From positions 1,503,001 through 1,567,000 of the forward strand of contig NC_133167.1 of assembly GCF_040802235.1 (NCBI RefSeq): a DNA stretch of 64,000 bases, written 5' to 3'. The translations under genes and the position numbers were made by a program. The notes below the pieces were generated by a model. That model had not been told where the DNA came from. It saw only the letters and a list, made by a program, of their open reading frames with translations, and made no database searches. The stretch is from Manis javanica (Eukaryota > Chordata > Mammalia > Pholidota > Manidae). Shown one piece after another: positions 12,546 through 25,154 of this stretch. Numbering within the stretch: position 1 is the first letter of the stretch; every line of letters starts with the position of its first letter.

Positions 12546-14190
12546 ACACTTTTAAATTTTGGATCAAATGTAAATAAGGTAATAAATACTAAAACGGATG
12601 GTAGTTTATGCAGCACATATTTCATGGTATTCCAAATAAATGACAAGTGTAAATCTTACATATCAGAATTCTAAGATCAGTTTCTAAAAGATTAGGGAAG
12701 TATATTCTCAAAAACACATATTTTTCGTAAGCAATCACTATCTCTCTGTTACCCTCCACTGTTAAGATTTACAAATTAGCCCGTGTTGTTTTTATTTCAT
12801 AGATGAATAGTTATTAATAGTGATTCATTCATTGCCAGGAGCGGTGATGTGCAAACACCATCTGCTGAACTTTGGGGAAAGAAAGAAGTGTTGGGGTCGG
12901 TGGGAGGGGCAGACACACACACCCAGCTGCACACAGCCCTTCGGGGCAGGGGTGATACCCCCGTGACCCTGGAAGCCGTCCTCGCCAGCACATGCAGGCC
13001 CCTCTTTTGCCCCGTCCACCTTCCCACTCTGCTCGCCCCCCTCAGGCCCTGACCCACCACGGTCTGGCCTCACGGGCCCAGGGCAGTGACCCAGCCGCCT
13101 TCACCCGGCCCTCAGCCCTGCACCCACCTTCCCTCCCAAATCGCGTGCTGCAGCCAGTGCCCGGGTCGGCCTGTCCTTACCACACACGGACCTTGGCTCT
13201 CGCTGCCGCGGCCCTGCCAAGCGGACTCGCCACCCCTCCTCCTTCGCCCTGAGCCCAGGAGAGGGTGCTGGACGCTGCCTCACTGCTTGGCACCCTGTGC
13301 ATCCCTCTGCCCGTTTCCCTGAGCCTGGAGCTGACAGAGCCCACGCAGGGAAGCCCGGAGGGGCTGGATCGTCCTCCCCAGCCAGCCCTCAACCAGCGCA
13401 GGACGGGGCAGGCGGGTAAATCCCGGTTCCCATCTCAGGGAGGCAGCGCTGCGATGTGACCCTGCTGGGTGACACATGGGTCACCAGCTTCTCTCCCTCC
13501 CCCAGTGCTGCCTCCTGGGGTCCCCACTAAGGACACTGACTGCCCTTGAGCGCTGGGCTCAGCACCTGCTCTTGGGCAGGAAGTCTGTCCCGAGACCCAC
13601 CATGCCGATTGGTCCCATTTTAGATTTTTGACCTTAGGGACACGGACATGCATGGCTCAGATCTCCCTCCACAGGGGCCTGCTGGCAGTGTCTGCCTGCT
13701 GTCCTGGCAGACCTCAAGGGGCTCGCTGGCAGGAGCTGGCACGGTGGGCTGCGAGAGCCCGCAGAGGTCCTCGGAGCAGTGCTGTGGGCAGCCCTCCCCA
13801 CTCCCTGCACAGGTGTCCGACCTGCAGGGCTCTGAGGCCTGCCCTTACTTTCTCCTGCTCCTCCCGGGAACGGCCCCACCAGTCTGCCTCTTGGAGCCCT
13901 CATGCGGACCTGCTGAGCTGTGTCTACAGGCGGGTGCTTGATGCCATCCACCCACCCTCCCCAGGGACACCCGCTCCCCCACAGCCCTGGGCCAGGGTGC
14001 CCACAGCGTGGCCTACAGGTAAGAGGAGGGCAGCACCGGAGAGGGGCACGCAGACCCTACATCTCGACATGACGGCCACACCCGAGCCGACGGTCGGGGA
14101 GCGGGTCCTGGCCGGGCACTGCTGACTGCACAGAGTGAGGGCCCTGCTGGGTGGCTTGCGGCTGTCACTCCATGTTTGGTCCCATCACAA
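12546..14190. other. AT-rich then GC-rich unique sequence
   Basis: 12546-12830 is AT-rich with no recognised repeat. 12840-14190 is GC- and C-rich, with a plus-strand open frame of 165 codons (13628-14125) and a 105-codon frame opposite it (13634-13951). Neither resembles a known protein and both look like compositional artefacts. Confidence 0.45.
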
Positions 14191-14194
14191 CACC

Positions 14195-14445
14195 TGGTAT
14201 TTGAAGGTTTGTTCACCAACAGAGCCCAAAAGTGTATAAATTCTGAGTAGGTGCAAACATGTCATTATTGTTACAATTCATTGCTTTTATAATTGTTTAA
14301 AGTTTTAATTAAGTCTATTTTTAAATTTATACTTTATTGGCTACAATATTATACATTGTTAGCAGCAGTAGGGAAATAAAATTTGTATCATTATTTTTAA
14401 CCCACTATAGTGATTGGGGAATGAGTTTCACTGAAAAGATCCGCC
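14195..14445. other. AT-rich single-copy island
   Basis: A sharply AT-rich segment rich in TTTAATTAAG/TTTAAATTTAT words inside GC-rich flanks. No L1, MIR or other repeat signature was seen. Such islands may be ancient repeats beyond recognition or non-coding regulatory DNA. The sequence alone does not decide. Confidence 0.3.
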
Positions 14446-16460
14446 TTTTTGAAATGCAGCACAAGTGCAAAGCCACGGCCAGGAGCCAGCAGCGCCTCTT
14501 CCTCCTGCGACCCTGTCCCCGGGGCTCCGTTCTGCAGCCCAGCCCCGAGCACGGTCACTGCTGTGCGGAAGCCCCTGTAGCTAAGGAAGCAGTGAACCGA
14601 TCAAAGCTTGAATGGGATTTACATACAAAACAGGAAGAAACTCAGCAACTGATTCTTTGAAAGAATAAGCATTAGATCAAAAGACTAAGAGAAACCACTA
14701 TTTTACACACAGACCTTAGAGCTTTGTGGGTTTCTTAGGAAGCTGTATTTCGGGGCCCTGACCCCACAGGAGCTGACCACGGCCGCGGCGAAAGACCACC
14801 TCAGAGACGTGTGCATGGAAATGCCGAGGGGACCTGCGACGAGGAAGGCGGCTCCAGAAGGCTTTCCAGGGGTTCTGGGGACCGGCCCGCGACAGGGAAG
14901 GCGACCCAGAGAGCATGCAGAGCTGGCAGAGTGTTTTTCCTAAAATCTGACAAAAAGCACAGATGCTGCTAACATGGCAGCGCTTTGAGCATGTGCGAGA
15001 TTTGAATACAATAGGGAGGAAGCAGCTTGTTTAGCTTCACTGCCAACAAACACAACCAGATCTAAATTATACAAAACAATGAAGGATCGCCCTGTCCACA
15101 GCTTCCACTCCCCGGTCCCCATCACGCACATAGTCTGTGTCAGATGCCGCTCACTGAGGGCCTGAGCTTCCTAAATTTTATAGATCCTGAAAAATACAGG
15201 TGTGGCAGAGTCAGGTTTAAGCCACAGAAAAACTGGTCTGTGAAGACCGAGTCACTTGGTCCGGGAGGTGGGAAGTCAAGCCTCGGCCGTAGCTCATGTG
15301 CACTGGACCTCACATGGCTGAGGCCCCCTGGCCGCACGCCCCATACAGGAGACCCTCAGTCCCGTGACCAGCCTCTTGCTGCAGGAGGCAGGGTATGTGC
15401 AGCCATGACAGCCCTGAGCTTTGTTACTGGTTCTTTGCTTATTAGCTATGTGAACCTGACTGAGGATAATGGGAGCAGAGCTCAAGAAACGCGTTGTCTG
15501 TGCAGTGGGCATGAGCCCCACATCCATGCCACTGTGAGAAGCGCGTTGTGTTGCGTATGGCCCGCTGGAGCAGCTCAGTCAGACACACAGGATTAGCAAG
15601 GGCCCAGCTGGGGCGCCTGTTCTAACCTCTCTTCCCCGTTAGTGAGGGAGGGATCCCCACCCTAGCATGGTGGGCATGGCTGAGCACTGGACGGATGGGA
15701 ATGGACAGCAGTTTATTAGCCATTTGTGCTCACAGCCCAGGGGAGGGGATGCTGCACACCACACAGGGCCATGCAGGCTGCAGGGAGCATCTGGGGCCGT
15801 GGGACAGGGGCCTTGCAGTGACAAGAGGGTGGGGCACCCTGGTTCCCAGGAGGGGGTGGTGCCTTGTCTAAACAACCAGGGGCTGTGGGGACCTGCAGGT
15901 GCTCCTTGGCTTCCCCGGATGTCAAGGCCACCCAGAATCCTGGGCCTTCACCTTCAGCCTCCACCAGGGGAAGGCTCTCCACCCAAACCCTGGTCAGAGG
16001 TGTCCTGCTGGGGAGATTCTTACCCACAGCCAGGGTCTAGTGTATGTGGTGGGGGGCTCACATTGTTCTCCTGAGGTGACAGTTCAGCCTCATTCAACAT
16101 TCAGAGGCTAGGTGGCAAGGGACAGCACGTGGGCCCTGGCCCCCCAAATCACACCTGGCCCCCCAAAATCACAGGTTGGAATGGATGGTGCCTTCAGGGG
16201 TGATCAGGTCATGGCGTGGGGCCCTCATGAAGGGGATCAGTGGCCTTACAGATGAGACCCACACAGGGCTCCCTGCCTCCCCCACCATGGGAGGACAATG
16301 GGAAGACCGTCTTCCGTGAGCCAGGGGGCAGGACCTCACGGGACCTGGAGCTTCCCAGTGCCTTGCTTGGACCTCCAGCCCCCACCTGTGGGAGATGAAT
16401 GTCTCTTATTCAAGCACCCACCCTACTAGCAACATCTGTTACGGCAGAATGGGCTGAGAC
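14446..16460. other. Unique sequence, one faint MIR-like stretch
   Basis: No gene seen. At about 15405-15500 the words TATTAGCTATGTGAACCTGA resemble the antisense MIR 'gctgtgtgacctt' block, but the match is too short to call. Short frames on both strands are not credible genes. Confidence 0.4.
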
Positions 16461-16463
16461 CCT

Positions 16464-16540
16464 CAGATCCCCAGACCCTCACTGTGTGAACCTGGACAGT
16501 CCCTTGATCTTCTCTGCCTCTCTGTTCATGTGAAAAATGG
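16464..16540 (-). repeat. MIR SINE fragment (antisense)
   Basis: Shows the antisense MIR order: 'GTGTGAACCTGGACAGTCCCTTGATCT', then 'CTCTGCCTCTCTGTTCATGTGAAAAATGG', corresponding to the region after the MIR core. Short and diverged. Confidence 0.4.
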
Positions 16541-16541
16541 A

Positions 16542-16625
16542 AATTCGTTTATTCATTCAACAAATATTTATTGAACACCTACTATGTCCTAGGCCTGGAG
16601 TACTGAGATACAACAGGGAGCCACT
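16542..16625 (-). repeat. L2 LINE 3'-end fragment (antisense)
   Basis: Well-preserved antisense L2 3' end: 'TTATTCATTCAACAAATATT', then TATTGAACACCTACTATGTCC, a diverged 'GGCCTGGAGTACTGAGATACAACAGGGA' block. This is the classic L2 signature. Confidence 0.7.
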
Positions 16626-19400
16626 TGAAACCTGGCTTCAGGGCCTTTTATACTGGAGACGGGACAGGCATGCCAGGCAGTGACTGCCGTGCTGGAGAGA
16701 ACGCAGAGGCCAAGAGGGCGGGGTGCGCGTGGCCATTGGGAGACGGCCCTGGTCAGGTGCTGCCTCTGAATTGGAGGGCGGGGAGGCACCCTGGCTCTGT
16801 CTGGGTGACAGAGTGCCTAGCTAAATGCTTGTTCCCCAGCCACCTCCTCCCCAAAGCTATGGCTGGCATTGTGGAAGTTCTGGCCAATGAGATGAAGTGG
16901 ACTCCTGCTGGGAGATCCCCATTAGCTTTTGCTCTCCTAAGAAGGGGGCCCACGCTGCTGACGCCACCTTCCTGCCCTCTCCCGTGAAGCACAGACCCAC
17001 AGCAGCACGCACTCCCTCAGAATGGTTGGCAGGTGGAAAGAAGTCCCCACCTGTTCACCCCCTGAGGCCAAGTTCGCTTCAGACCCTCCCCGCTGGTTCA
17101 GGGGCGACCAAGCGGGCACTTCTCCCAGGGAAGCGTGAGCAGGTGACTGCCTGCTGATCAGTGTCACAAAGGGGCTTAGAGGACCCCACAGGGTCACAGT
17201 CCATCACACCACAGGCAGACGTAGCCTCCAGCACAGACTTCAGGTGCTTGGGGCCAAACCCTGCGAAACCAAGACATGTCCCATCGCCCTCGAGGCAAGC
17301 AGGAGGGACATGGCCCCTGAGCCCCACCGGGCACCTGCCTGGGGCTGCAGGGGCTGCCAGCAGAGGACTGGGTTCTGAGAGGTGGACGCAGCAGGGAGGC
17401 CCCAGCTGGGCGGAGACCGTGAGCCTCTGTCAGCAGACGTAGGCCAGAGGAGGGACAGGCCTGAAGCCCAGCATGGAGGCCCACCCGAGGGCCCGCAGGG
17501 GTCTGCCCAGGCTCCCAAGGCTGAGCTTTGCCAGTGAATTCTCATGGGGAGCTGGGGACACCGAAGCATAAAGGGAGGGTGCAAAACGGTGTCGGCCCTG
17601 CCCTGCCCTGCGTCTCAGGCTTCCCACCACCTCCTGGGGGTGCAGGGGTCCCACTGCCGGCTCCCGACCAGCCCACGGCCGTGACCTGGGCCCGGCAGCA
17701 CTCAGGCTGCATCGTGCGCATGGCAGTGAAGGCCGGAGGAGTGACAGGAAGGCCCCACCCCTGGGCTGGCTCTATGTGGGAGTGGGCGCTCTTCCTTCCC
17801 AAAGAAACATGGTCACATTTTCCCAGGAAATTCTGTAAGGGACTCGGGAGAATGTGGTATTCCTCTGCTAAGGCTGCCCGGAGACCTAATTACAGGACAG
17901 ACAGTGCAGCTGGGCTCTGTTCCCTTAAATGTTACGAAAGAGCTAAATGAATGTCAGGTTTCTTCTTATAAAAAGAAACAGAAAATTTTACCAGAAACAA
18001 GTGAGTGGGCCAAAAAAGGGAGAAAACCCGGAGGGAATGAGGCAAAGGTGAGACCGGGGCTCTGGCTGAGGGCAGGAAGGTGCTGGGGAGGCGGCGGGCG
18101 GGGGGCGCTTCTCCCGCGGTGCCCTGGGCGACAGCGGGAAGCAGGTTTCAAGTGCAGATTCCAGAGCATCGTCCCATTGCCTGAGCCTTGTGGGACCCTG
18201 GGGGTCCCAGTGGGGGGCCCTAGTGTGGGACACTGGGTGGGACCTGGGTGGGGGCCCTGGTGTCAGACACCATGGGGGACTCTGTGTAGCAACCCTGTGG
18301 GGGACCCTGGGGGCCACCCTGGCAGGGAACCCCGTCTCCTGCTCCAGCCCACCTGCTCAGACTGGCCCTTCTAGGCCTCCTGTACTGGCTGCTTCTCTTC
18401 GACCTGACCCTAAATCCGCTGCGACCCAGCTCTGCCTTTGCCTGCCAGCCCCGTACGTGGCACCACCCTGGGGGGCACTTTACCTCCTGTGCTCTGGCCC
18501 GTCGCCTCATATGATTCAGAGATCAGTGCCAACGCCCGCCTTCTCCGAGTCCCAGAAGCGCAGACCACACGTCCTCCTAGACTTCCCCAGGCTGCCGGAC
18601 CCCAGCCCACCCTCCGACCTCCTCCGAACGCCCTTCCCGCCCGCCCAGTGCCCACACCTGACCACATCCCCTCCAGGGATTCCAAGTCCTGCCGTTCAGA
18701 CACACAGAGGGAGCCTTATTCTAGTGTTGGCTCTGGCCGCACCGCTTCCTCCCCACGGCCCCTCCAGACCTCCCCTCCCCTCTGCCCACGCCCACAGTCC
18801 CTCACAGGGCTGTTACGTGAGCAGGTCGCAGCAGCTCCTGGATGCTGCCAGTTCCTCAGAATGTTTGCCCTCCACCTGAACGCAGGTGTGTGCCCTAAAC
18901 GCCATGCCCCGGGGGCAGGGACAGAGGCACTGGCAGGGGAAGGTAGCTGGAGCCATGTGGGGTTCCATCCATGGACTGCTTGGTGGGGCTGTTGTCCAGC
19001 GACACTGCAGGACTCGGCTGGGCAGCGAAGAACACTGTCAAAGGGCATCGGCTGCCCCTTGGGTGGGCCAGACCACATCCACTCACATCGCCAGGAAGGA
19101 CCATCCAGGGCCCAACTCGAGCTGGCCCTTCCCTCCGGTGTGTGGATATGCAGCCCCTGTTGCCAGGGCAACCGTGTGAAGTCTGCACGTCCTCCTGCTG
19201 CACACGTGCCATGGCCCTGGGTGCTCAGGGTGCCCAGGCCCCAGGAAGATGGCACAGCTGCTCCCCGGACCTCACCCAGCCCTCAGTGGGGGTCGGGAAG
19301 GAAGACAGGCCACAGGCGCCATGCTCAACCGCGATGCTCCAGACAGCAGGGCCATCCACGTGCACTCGATGCTCAAAGTGAGTGAACCGCTTCAGAGAAA
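16626..19400. other. GC-rich unique sequence with long spurious frames
   Basis: No recognised gene. The plus strand is open for 229 codons (18190-18879) and 315 codons (18438-19385), and the minus strand for 179 codons (18716-19255) over the same DNA. Overlapping long frames on both strands are expected where stop codons are depleted by high GC. None has a recognisable motif. Confidence 0.5.
18182..18345. repeat. Degenerate G-rich tandem repeat
   Basis: Repeated words of the kind GTGGGGGCCCTGGTGT and GGGGGACCCTGGGGG recur about every 35-45 bp in roughly three to four imperfect copies. It is a decayed or incipient minisatellite and gives the overlapping plus-strand frame its glycine/tryptophan-rich start. 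Confidence 0.4.
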
Positions 19401-19700
19401 CGGGATTCGGACGTCCTGAGAAGGCAGGACTATTACGTATTTCACTACTTTCCAAGACGTGGGAAAATTTTTCCTTGTTAGGTTTCTGTACTTGCCCTAT
19501 GGGGCATTTCAAGGGAAAATCAAACATATTCAGTTTAGAACGTGGTTTTAAATGTGTAAGGGAATTTAACTAGGCAAGTTTATAAATAAAGCTGAGAATT
19601 TGATTCGTTCAACTTGAATCAATATAACAATAGTTAACTTCTTAAAGATGGTTCCATTTCATACAACATTTACCAGATTTACAGGGAGGACGATGTGATT
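19401..19700. other. AT-rich single-copy stretch
   Basis: AT-rich with no recognised repeat family and only a 63-codon plus frame crossing it. It lies between two GC-rich blocks. Confidence 0.3.
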
Positions 19701-20822
19701 TTGAGGAAGGCAGATTTCTAGTTATGCACCCCTTCTACTGGACCCGCAGGGCAGCTGCATCTGTCCTGGTTGTGGAAACAAATGAAACTTGGTGTCTGAA
19801 AGCAGATGAGCAATGACCACTTTCACACAACCCCTCTTCCCACCTAGACTCCCCGAGTCTCCCCACAGACTAGAGGAGAAGACCCAAGACCCTCACGGGG
19901 TCCCACGAGTTCCCTCAGCATCCCGAACCCCAAGGACCAGTCACTAGCTTCCATGCTGGTCACACTCCAGGGACACTGGCTCACGTGGGGCCACCCCTAC
20001 CATCCCCCCATCTGTGCATTCCCACCCATGTGTCCACCACCGGATCCAGCCCAGACCGCCCTCCTCTGCTGCCCACCTCTGCAGGCCTGGGCACCCCCCA
20101 GAGCGTGGGGAGCATGGCTTGGCAGCTATGCCATGGGCCGTGCAGCCTCAGCACCTGGTGGCCCAACACTCAACCATCGCTCACGGGGGGTTCGCTCCTC
20201 GGGGAGCAAGGTGACCTCAGCATGCAGGGGTTCACGTGGTGGGTGGGGTCAGGGACTCAGAAATTTAACTTTTGGAGGGTTTGTTTTTTAATGAGGGCGT
20301 CCCGGCTCCTGCCCCTGGGAGGGCATTTGTGCAGAGTAGGCAGGCTCAGCTGGTGGCTTTGACTCAACGTGGGCAGCGCTGCCTCTGTAAAGCGCGTGTG
20401 CCAGGCCCCCTGTGGCGGGGCTCTAGTCCCCTCAACACACTGAGCAAATCGAGCCTCCAGAAGGGCTGGAGGCAGTGAGGCCGAGGGGTCGGAGGGGACT
20501 GGCTGGGTAGGTGACCCCACATCGTTGTCACCAGGGTGAGTGAGCCCATCTGGGGGCAGGAGAGAAGTGCCAGGCTGTGGGTGGAGGGCCCAGGGCAGAG
20601 GCTTTGCCACTAAAGGGCTTCCAGGCAGGCTTGGTGGGGAGGCTGGCAGGCTGGAGGTGCCCAGAAGTGGCTCTGAGTAAAGGAAGCAGGCAGCAAGTCC
20701 CAGAGTCCCTGACCCCCCACCTGGACAACTCAGAAATACAGATCACTTCACTTGGCAATTAGCCTTAAAGCTGAAAGGGCTCCTCTTGGCCTGAGACCTG
20801 CCCTCCAGGTCCCCATCACAGC

Positions 20823-20880
20823 TCATGTGGACATGCCCACGTGGACAGAACCCTCGTGGACATGCTCACGTGGACATGAT
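20823..20880. repeat. Short tandem repeat, about 14-15 bp unit, four copies
   Basis: The heptamer GTGGACA (or GTGGAC) recurs at 20827, 20841, 20856 and 20870. Two copies form the palindrome CACGTG (20838-20843 and 20867-20872), the E-box core. The array is very short. Confidence 0.55.
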
Positions 20881-21605
20881 CAGGGTGTCAAGCAACCCAG
20901 CCCCAGTGGAGCCCCTCCTGAGACCCCGTGGTGCAGCCAGGAGGTAGCTGTTGATGCGCCTCGGGTCTCTCCTCCATGATAGCCAGGGCTCTGGAAAAGA
21001 CCTTGGGAAGGCACGAATGGATGGCGGCCCCTGCGGCGGCTGCTGGGAGGAATCCGGGTGCCACCATTCATGGCCCGCGCGCTGGCAGGAACTATGGACA
21101 GGGCTCCTGCTTTGCACCCAGCAACAGCACAGGGCTGGGCCAGAGAGCTGAGCCCACTGCCCCCGAGCGCAGCTGTGTGAAGGTGCCCGGAGCCGACACA
21201 GGCCCGGGACAGCCCTGAAGGCTGACTCAGGGTCTCGGAGAGGTGTCGTCGCAGAGGGGCGACCATGTATAAAGGTGGCTGCGAGGCCAGGCTAGGTGCA
21301 TGGGCTGCCATGGGGCCTCTCTGGGGCCTGTGGGGCGAGGCTGCACTTGGATGGCGGGCCACCAGGCAGGCCTCTTCCTCACGGACACCCATCACCATGA
21401 GCACTGAGGGCCTGGGACTTCCCAGAGCAGCCAGGGGCCTTCAGCAAATGCCCCAGTCACAACTCCTCTGCCCTCAAAGGGAACATTTTTAGGTGGCACC
21501 TTTGGGAACAAGCCACTCAGGAGAAAGGCCTGTACAGCCATATGGAATCGTAGGACTCTGGCCTCCCCAGGGTGGGCTGACATCCGAGTCTCCCTCCCAG
21601 AAGTC

Positions 21606-21645
21606 GCAGACACACACACACGCCCCCACGTGCGCACACACACTG
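21606..21645. repeat. Interrupted (CA)n microsatellite
   Basis: CACACACACACG followed by CCCCCACGTGCGCACACACAC. A short, imperfect dinucleotide tract. Confidence 0.6.
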
Positions 21646-22699
21646 TGTAGTGACACGTCTTCAAGGGCTCAACACCCACCGGCCCTGCAGACCCTATGAG
21701 GAGCACGCCCCTTCTGGCCAGGGCTTCACCCCAATCCCCTGGTATCCCTGAAGAGACACATGCTTCCAGAGCTACTCTGGCTGCTGAGCCACCTGTGTCG
21801 TCTCACTGCTGCTGTTTAGACTGGCATGAGGACCAGTTATCAGCCTGTGCTGTGCCTGAAGGGCCTGCCACCCCCTGGAATGTGCTTATGGGGGCGTCCC
21901 CAGGCCTCAGCCCCTCGGAGCCCCCTGCGGCCAGGCCCCTCGGAGTGCTGGGGCAGATGTTGCTGGCCCTGCCCTCCCCGCACCGCCTACCCACAGTGCC
22001 TCCACCCAGGGCCGGCCTGCATGTGCACTGCTCTTCCCACAGGCTCCTGGTCACCTCCTCTGACCCTGCAGCCCATTGCCAGACTCCCCAGGTTCACGGA
22101 AACTGGACGTGCACAGAGCACGAGGCCTCATCCCGTGAGCCCGCACGTCCCCCCAGGACAGGGACAGAACCTGGCCCAGAGGGTTTCTGCGGCTGCCAGT
22201 GGGGCCGCCGTCCTTGGGGAGGCCTGGACGACGCACCTGTCCACTTAGTACAACCCCAGCTGCTTCTAAAGCCGCCATGTGCCCCAAGCCAGGGCTCACA
22301 GCCCATTGTAAACAGCATCAAAAAGGAGTTTTTCATGATATGGGGAAGAAATACCTATAACGTTAAGAAAAGGAAACTGAAAAACATAAACCAAATTGCC
22401 TTTGGGTCATGAAGTCAACCGTGCAAAGAAAAGGCCTCAGCGATGCTGAGAAAATGGGGGGAAGCCAGCACGCCTCCTGGGGGGGCACCAGGAGGGACAT
22501 CCCCCACTTCTAAATTTCCTGTGCTTTCTAAGGTTACCACAAAGAGTACTCATTAATTTTGTAATCCACAAAATAAAATCAGAGAACTTGTTAAATAATG
22601 TCACATTGATCGTAAAAGTCAATAGCCATAATTAATTCCTTTACATGTTTCCATTTTAATAAGAGCCCTGCTCCTACAGAAGCAGGAAATAGGTGTAGG

Positions 22700-22990
22700 A
22701 GAAGGGGGTAGTGGGAGTGGGGGGACGGGGTGGTGGGGGGACCCAGGCCTTCCCACAGCGTGGATACGACCATACCCACCTGGGTGGGGGCAGGGGGGCA
22801 GGAGAAAGGTGGCCAGGTGTGGGGGAGTGGGTAAGGTGGACGCGGCCCGGGTGGGGGGTAGGGGGCTGGGGGTGTGGGGGCAGGTGGTGGGAGTGGGTGG
22901 CGGAGTGGAGAGGGGTGGGGGTGGGGCAGGGCATGGAGCTGGGTGGAGAAGTGCCAGGGAGGGGTGAGGGCGGGGGAAGGGCGTGGGGTC
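22700..22990 (+). repeat. G-run-rich low-complexity tract
   Basis: About 290 bp in which the plus strand is dominated by GGGG-GGGGGG runs separated by short A/T/C spacers, with only a few C-containing breaks. Many sets of four G-runs within 30 bp are present, the primary-sequence requirement for G-quadruplexes. A minus-strand frame of 182 codons and a plus frame of 189 codons cross it and are compositional. Confidence 0.85.
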
Positions 22991-25150
22991 TCCCGGCGCC
23001 CCTCCCGCTGGGGGCATTAAGGACGGCAGCCTGCGTCACAGGGACAGAGCCGGGCCCTGAGTGGCTGCAGGCCCTGTGGCCACGGGCGCTGTCCCGCTGG
23101 CCCTTTCTCACCATGCCCGGCCTCTGCACCGCCCGCTCTGTGGTCAGGGGTGCAGGTCCTGATGAAGCGCATCTATGGGAGACCGCGGCTGGGGTCGGAG
23201 GCCCTGGTCTCCCGGGCCTCATGCAGGGCCCCAGGCCTCAGGCGCCAGCAGCACTTGGGTGCCTCGGGGTCCTGCCCTGACGGGCTGCAGGCCAGGCCTC
23301 CCTCTCACGCCACCCCCTCAGCACCTACCCCAGGGTACCTCGGTTTTCCTGCTCGCCCAGGGCTCCCCTTTCTGGGCCCGGCTCACCATCTCCCCTCCTT
23401 TCTTCAGGAGTTCATTCACTTTATCGCCTTCCCAGCGACGTTTACAAGTTTTCATTGTTTGCCCAGGATCTGGCTGCCCTGTTGCAGACACTGAGGCATC
23501 AGACTGCAGAGGTGGGGTCCACACGCCCCCTCACAACGAGGACCCTGATTCATCTTACTGTGTATTTTTGAGAATCCACCACCCTCTGTGGACAAGGCCG
23601 CTTCCCCATCTCTAAAATCTATAGATTCAGACCTTGGTGAGATCTTGTGCAATTAATAAATCCGGAACGCCCTTGTCACCCTACATGGGGGTGGGGGGAG
23701 TTATGGGAGCCCAGGGACAAACACGGGAATGGAGGCCGCTGCCCGCCTGCCCCCCAGGCCCCAGCACGGGAGTGATTCAGGCAGCCGGCCTCGCACTGTG
23801 CCCTGTGCCCAGTGCCCTGGCCTCCCGCTCTCTTAGCCGCCAGAGGACCTCAGCCGCCTCCCGGCCGAAAACCTCTGCCCAGAGACCGAAAGGCAAGCAC
23901 CAAGCCAAAGCGGCAGAGTTCCTCCTCCCGCCAAGGCTCAAAGGCCTGTGGACGAGGAATCCCTGCCTCCTTGGAAAAGAGGCCCCCTGCAGGCCGAAGG
24001 CAGGCCGCGGGGCTGTGAAGCAGCCCTCCTGGGCCTGCCGAGGCCCGTCCCAGGTTCCCGGAGGTCCAGCGCCCCTGGCCGCCCTCAGACACCAGCACAC
24101 CCATGGGTGGGGCCCGCGGTGAGCATCCTGCTTCTCTGGACCCTCCCTCACCCCTGGGTGAGGTCGTGGTCAGCAAGGTCCAAGTGTGGCAGGGCCTGAG
24201 CTCGCAGCTGCCTGCCTAGGCCGCAGCCGACCAGGCCTCACCCAATACGCTTGCTGCCCCATCAGCCTCTTTTATTTCTCAACATTCCCAGCTTCAGGGA
24301 CTGGGGGGGTCTGGGGGGCTTAATGCAAAGGCCACCTCCTCCCCACCCAAGTTCAGAACCAGCTGAGTAAGATGAAGAGTAAGACACGTGGGGCCCGAAC
24401 TACTGCCTGGGTACCGACAAGGTGAGTGGACGGTTCCCGGAAGACGCCCGGGCCGGGCACTGGCCGCCATGCGGTGAGGAGGCCCAAAGCCGGTGCAACA
24501 GCCGTGTGGCCATCCGGCTGAGAGCCCGGCTAAGGTTTCTGCCAACAGCCCGCGCCACAGCCCCGCCCCCAGTGCCCCACTCCACAGGGCGGTCCTCACC
24601 AGGCCCCGCCCCAGCTTCGGCTTCGTGAGCAGAATGAAGCTGCCTAGTCTTGAGCTGCTGCGGGGAGGGGCAGGGACAGCTGGCGTTGGAGTCTGCAGTG
24701 AGGCAGGCCCAGAGGCCCCGCGGGGAGCAGGGCCCAGGAGTGGCCCCGGGGGACCACACACATTTCTCCTCCGCCTGCCCACAATCCTGACTAGAAACCT
24801 GCGTCACCACGCATCGCGGCTGGTTTTGCTGTGACGAGAAACGATGGGGCTCTGTGCCTGTGCTCACGTGGGGCAGAGGCCAGGTGGCGAGCGGGGCGAG
24901 CCTGTCTCCTTAACCCAGGAGTGTCCCTGCTGCGCAACCCTGCCCTGGTCCAGGGGGCGGCACTGAGGGGCTGCAGCTGGGGACGCCTAGGGACAGGCAG
25001 GGGCAGAGCAGCCCAGGGCCTCCCGCTGGGATGACAGGTGGTCACACGTGCACAGCGGGAAGGCGTCTTCCTGGTCACCCCTCCTGATGACAATGGCGTG
25101 ACCCGCAATATGGCTCTCAGCGTGTTTTTCTGCATCCGCGCTGTGTGAGG
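22991..25150. other. GC-rich unique sequence; possible minus-strand poly(A) signal
   Basis: No recognised gene. 23700-24120 is moderately CpG-rich. A minus-strand AATAAA lies at 24271-24276, about 20 bp beyond the stop of a 162-codon minus-strand frame (24782-24294). The spacing is suggestive, but the frame has no known domain and a 155-codon frame overlaps it in another phase. Confidence 0.4.
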
Positions 25151-25154
25151 GCCC

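Larger units (their letters stand above)
19701..22695. other. GC-rich unique sequence, no gene recognised
   Basis: Overlapping frames on both strands (for example plus 21696-22412, 238 codons; minus 20880-21404, 174 codons) show no known domain. 22310-22430 and 22500-22690 are AT-richer with no repeat signature I can identify. Confidence 0.5.

Noticed and set aside
16316..16336. Candidate CTCF core in GAGCCAGGGGGCAGG
   Set aside because: Three of the five leading positions do not match the consensus; too weak to list as a site.
18190..19385. Overlapping plus-strand open frames of 229 and 315 codons
   Set aside because: They overlap each other and long minus-strand frames, begin inside a G-rich degenerate repeat, have proline/arginine/serine-rich composition and no domain. 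High GC lowers stop-codon frequency, so such frames are expected by chance.
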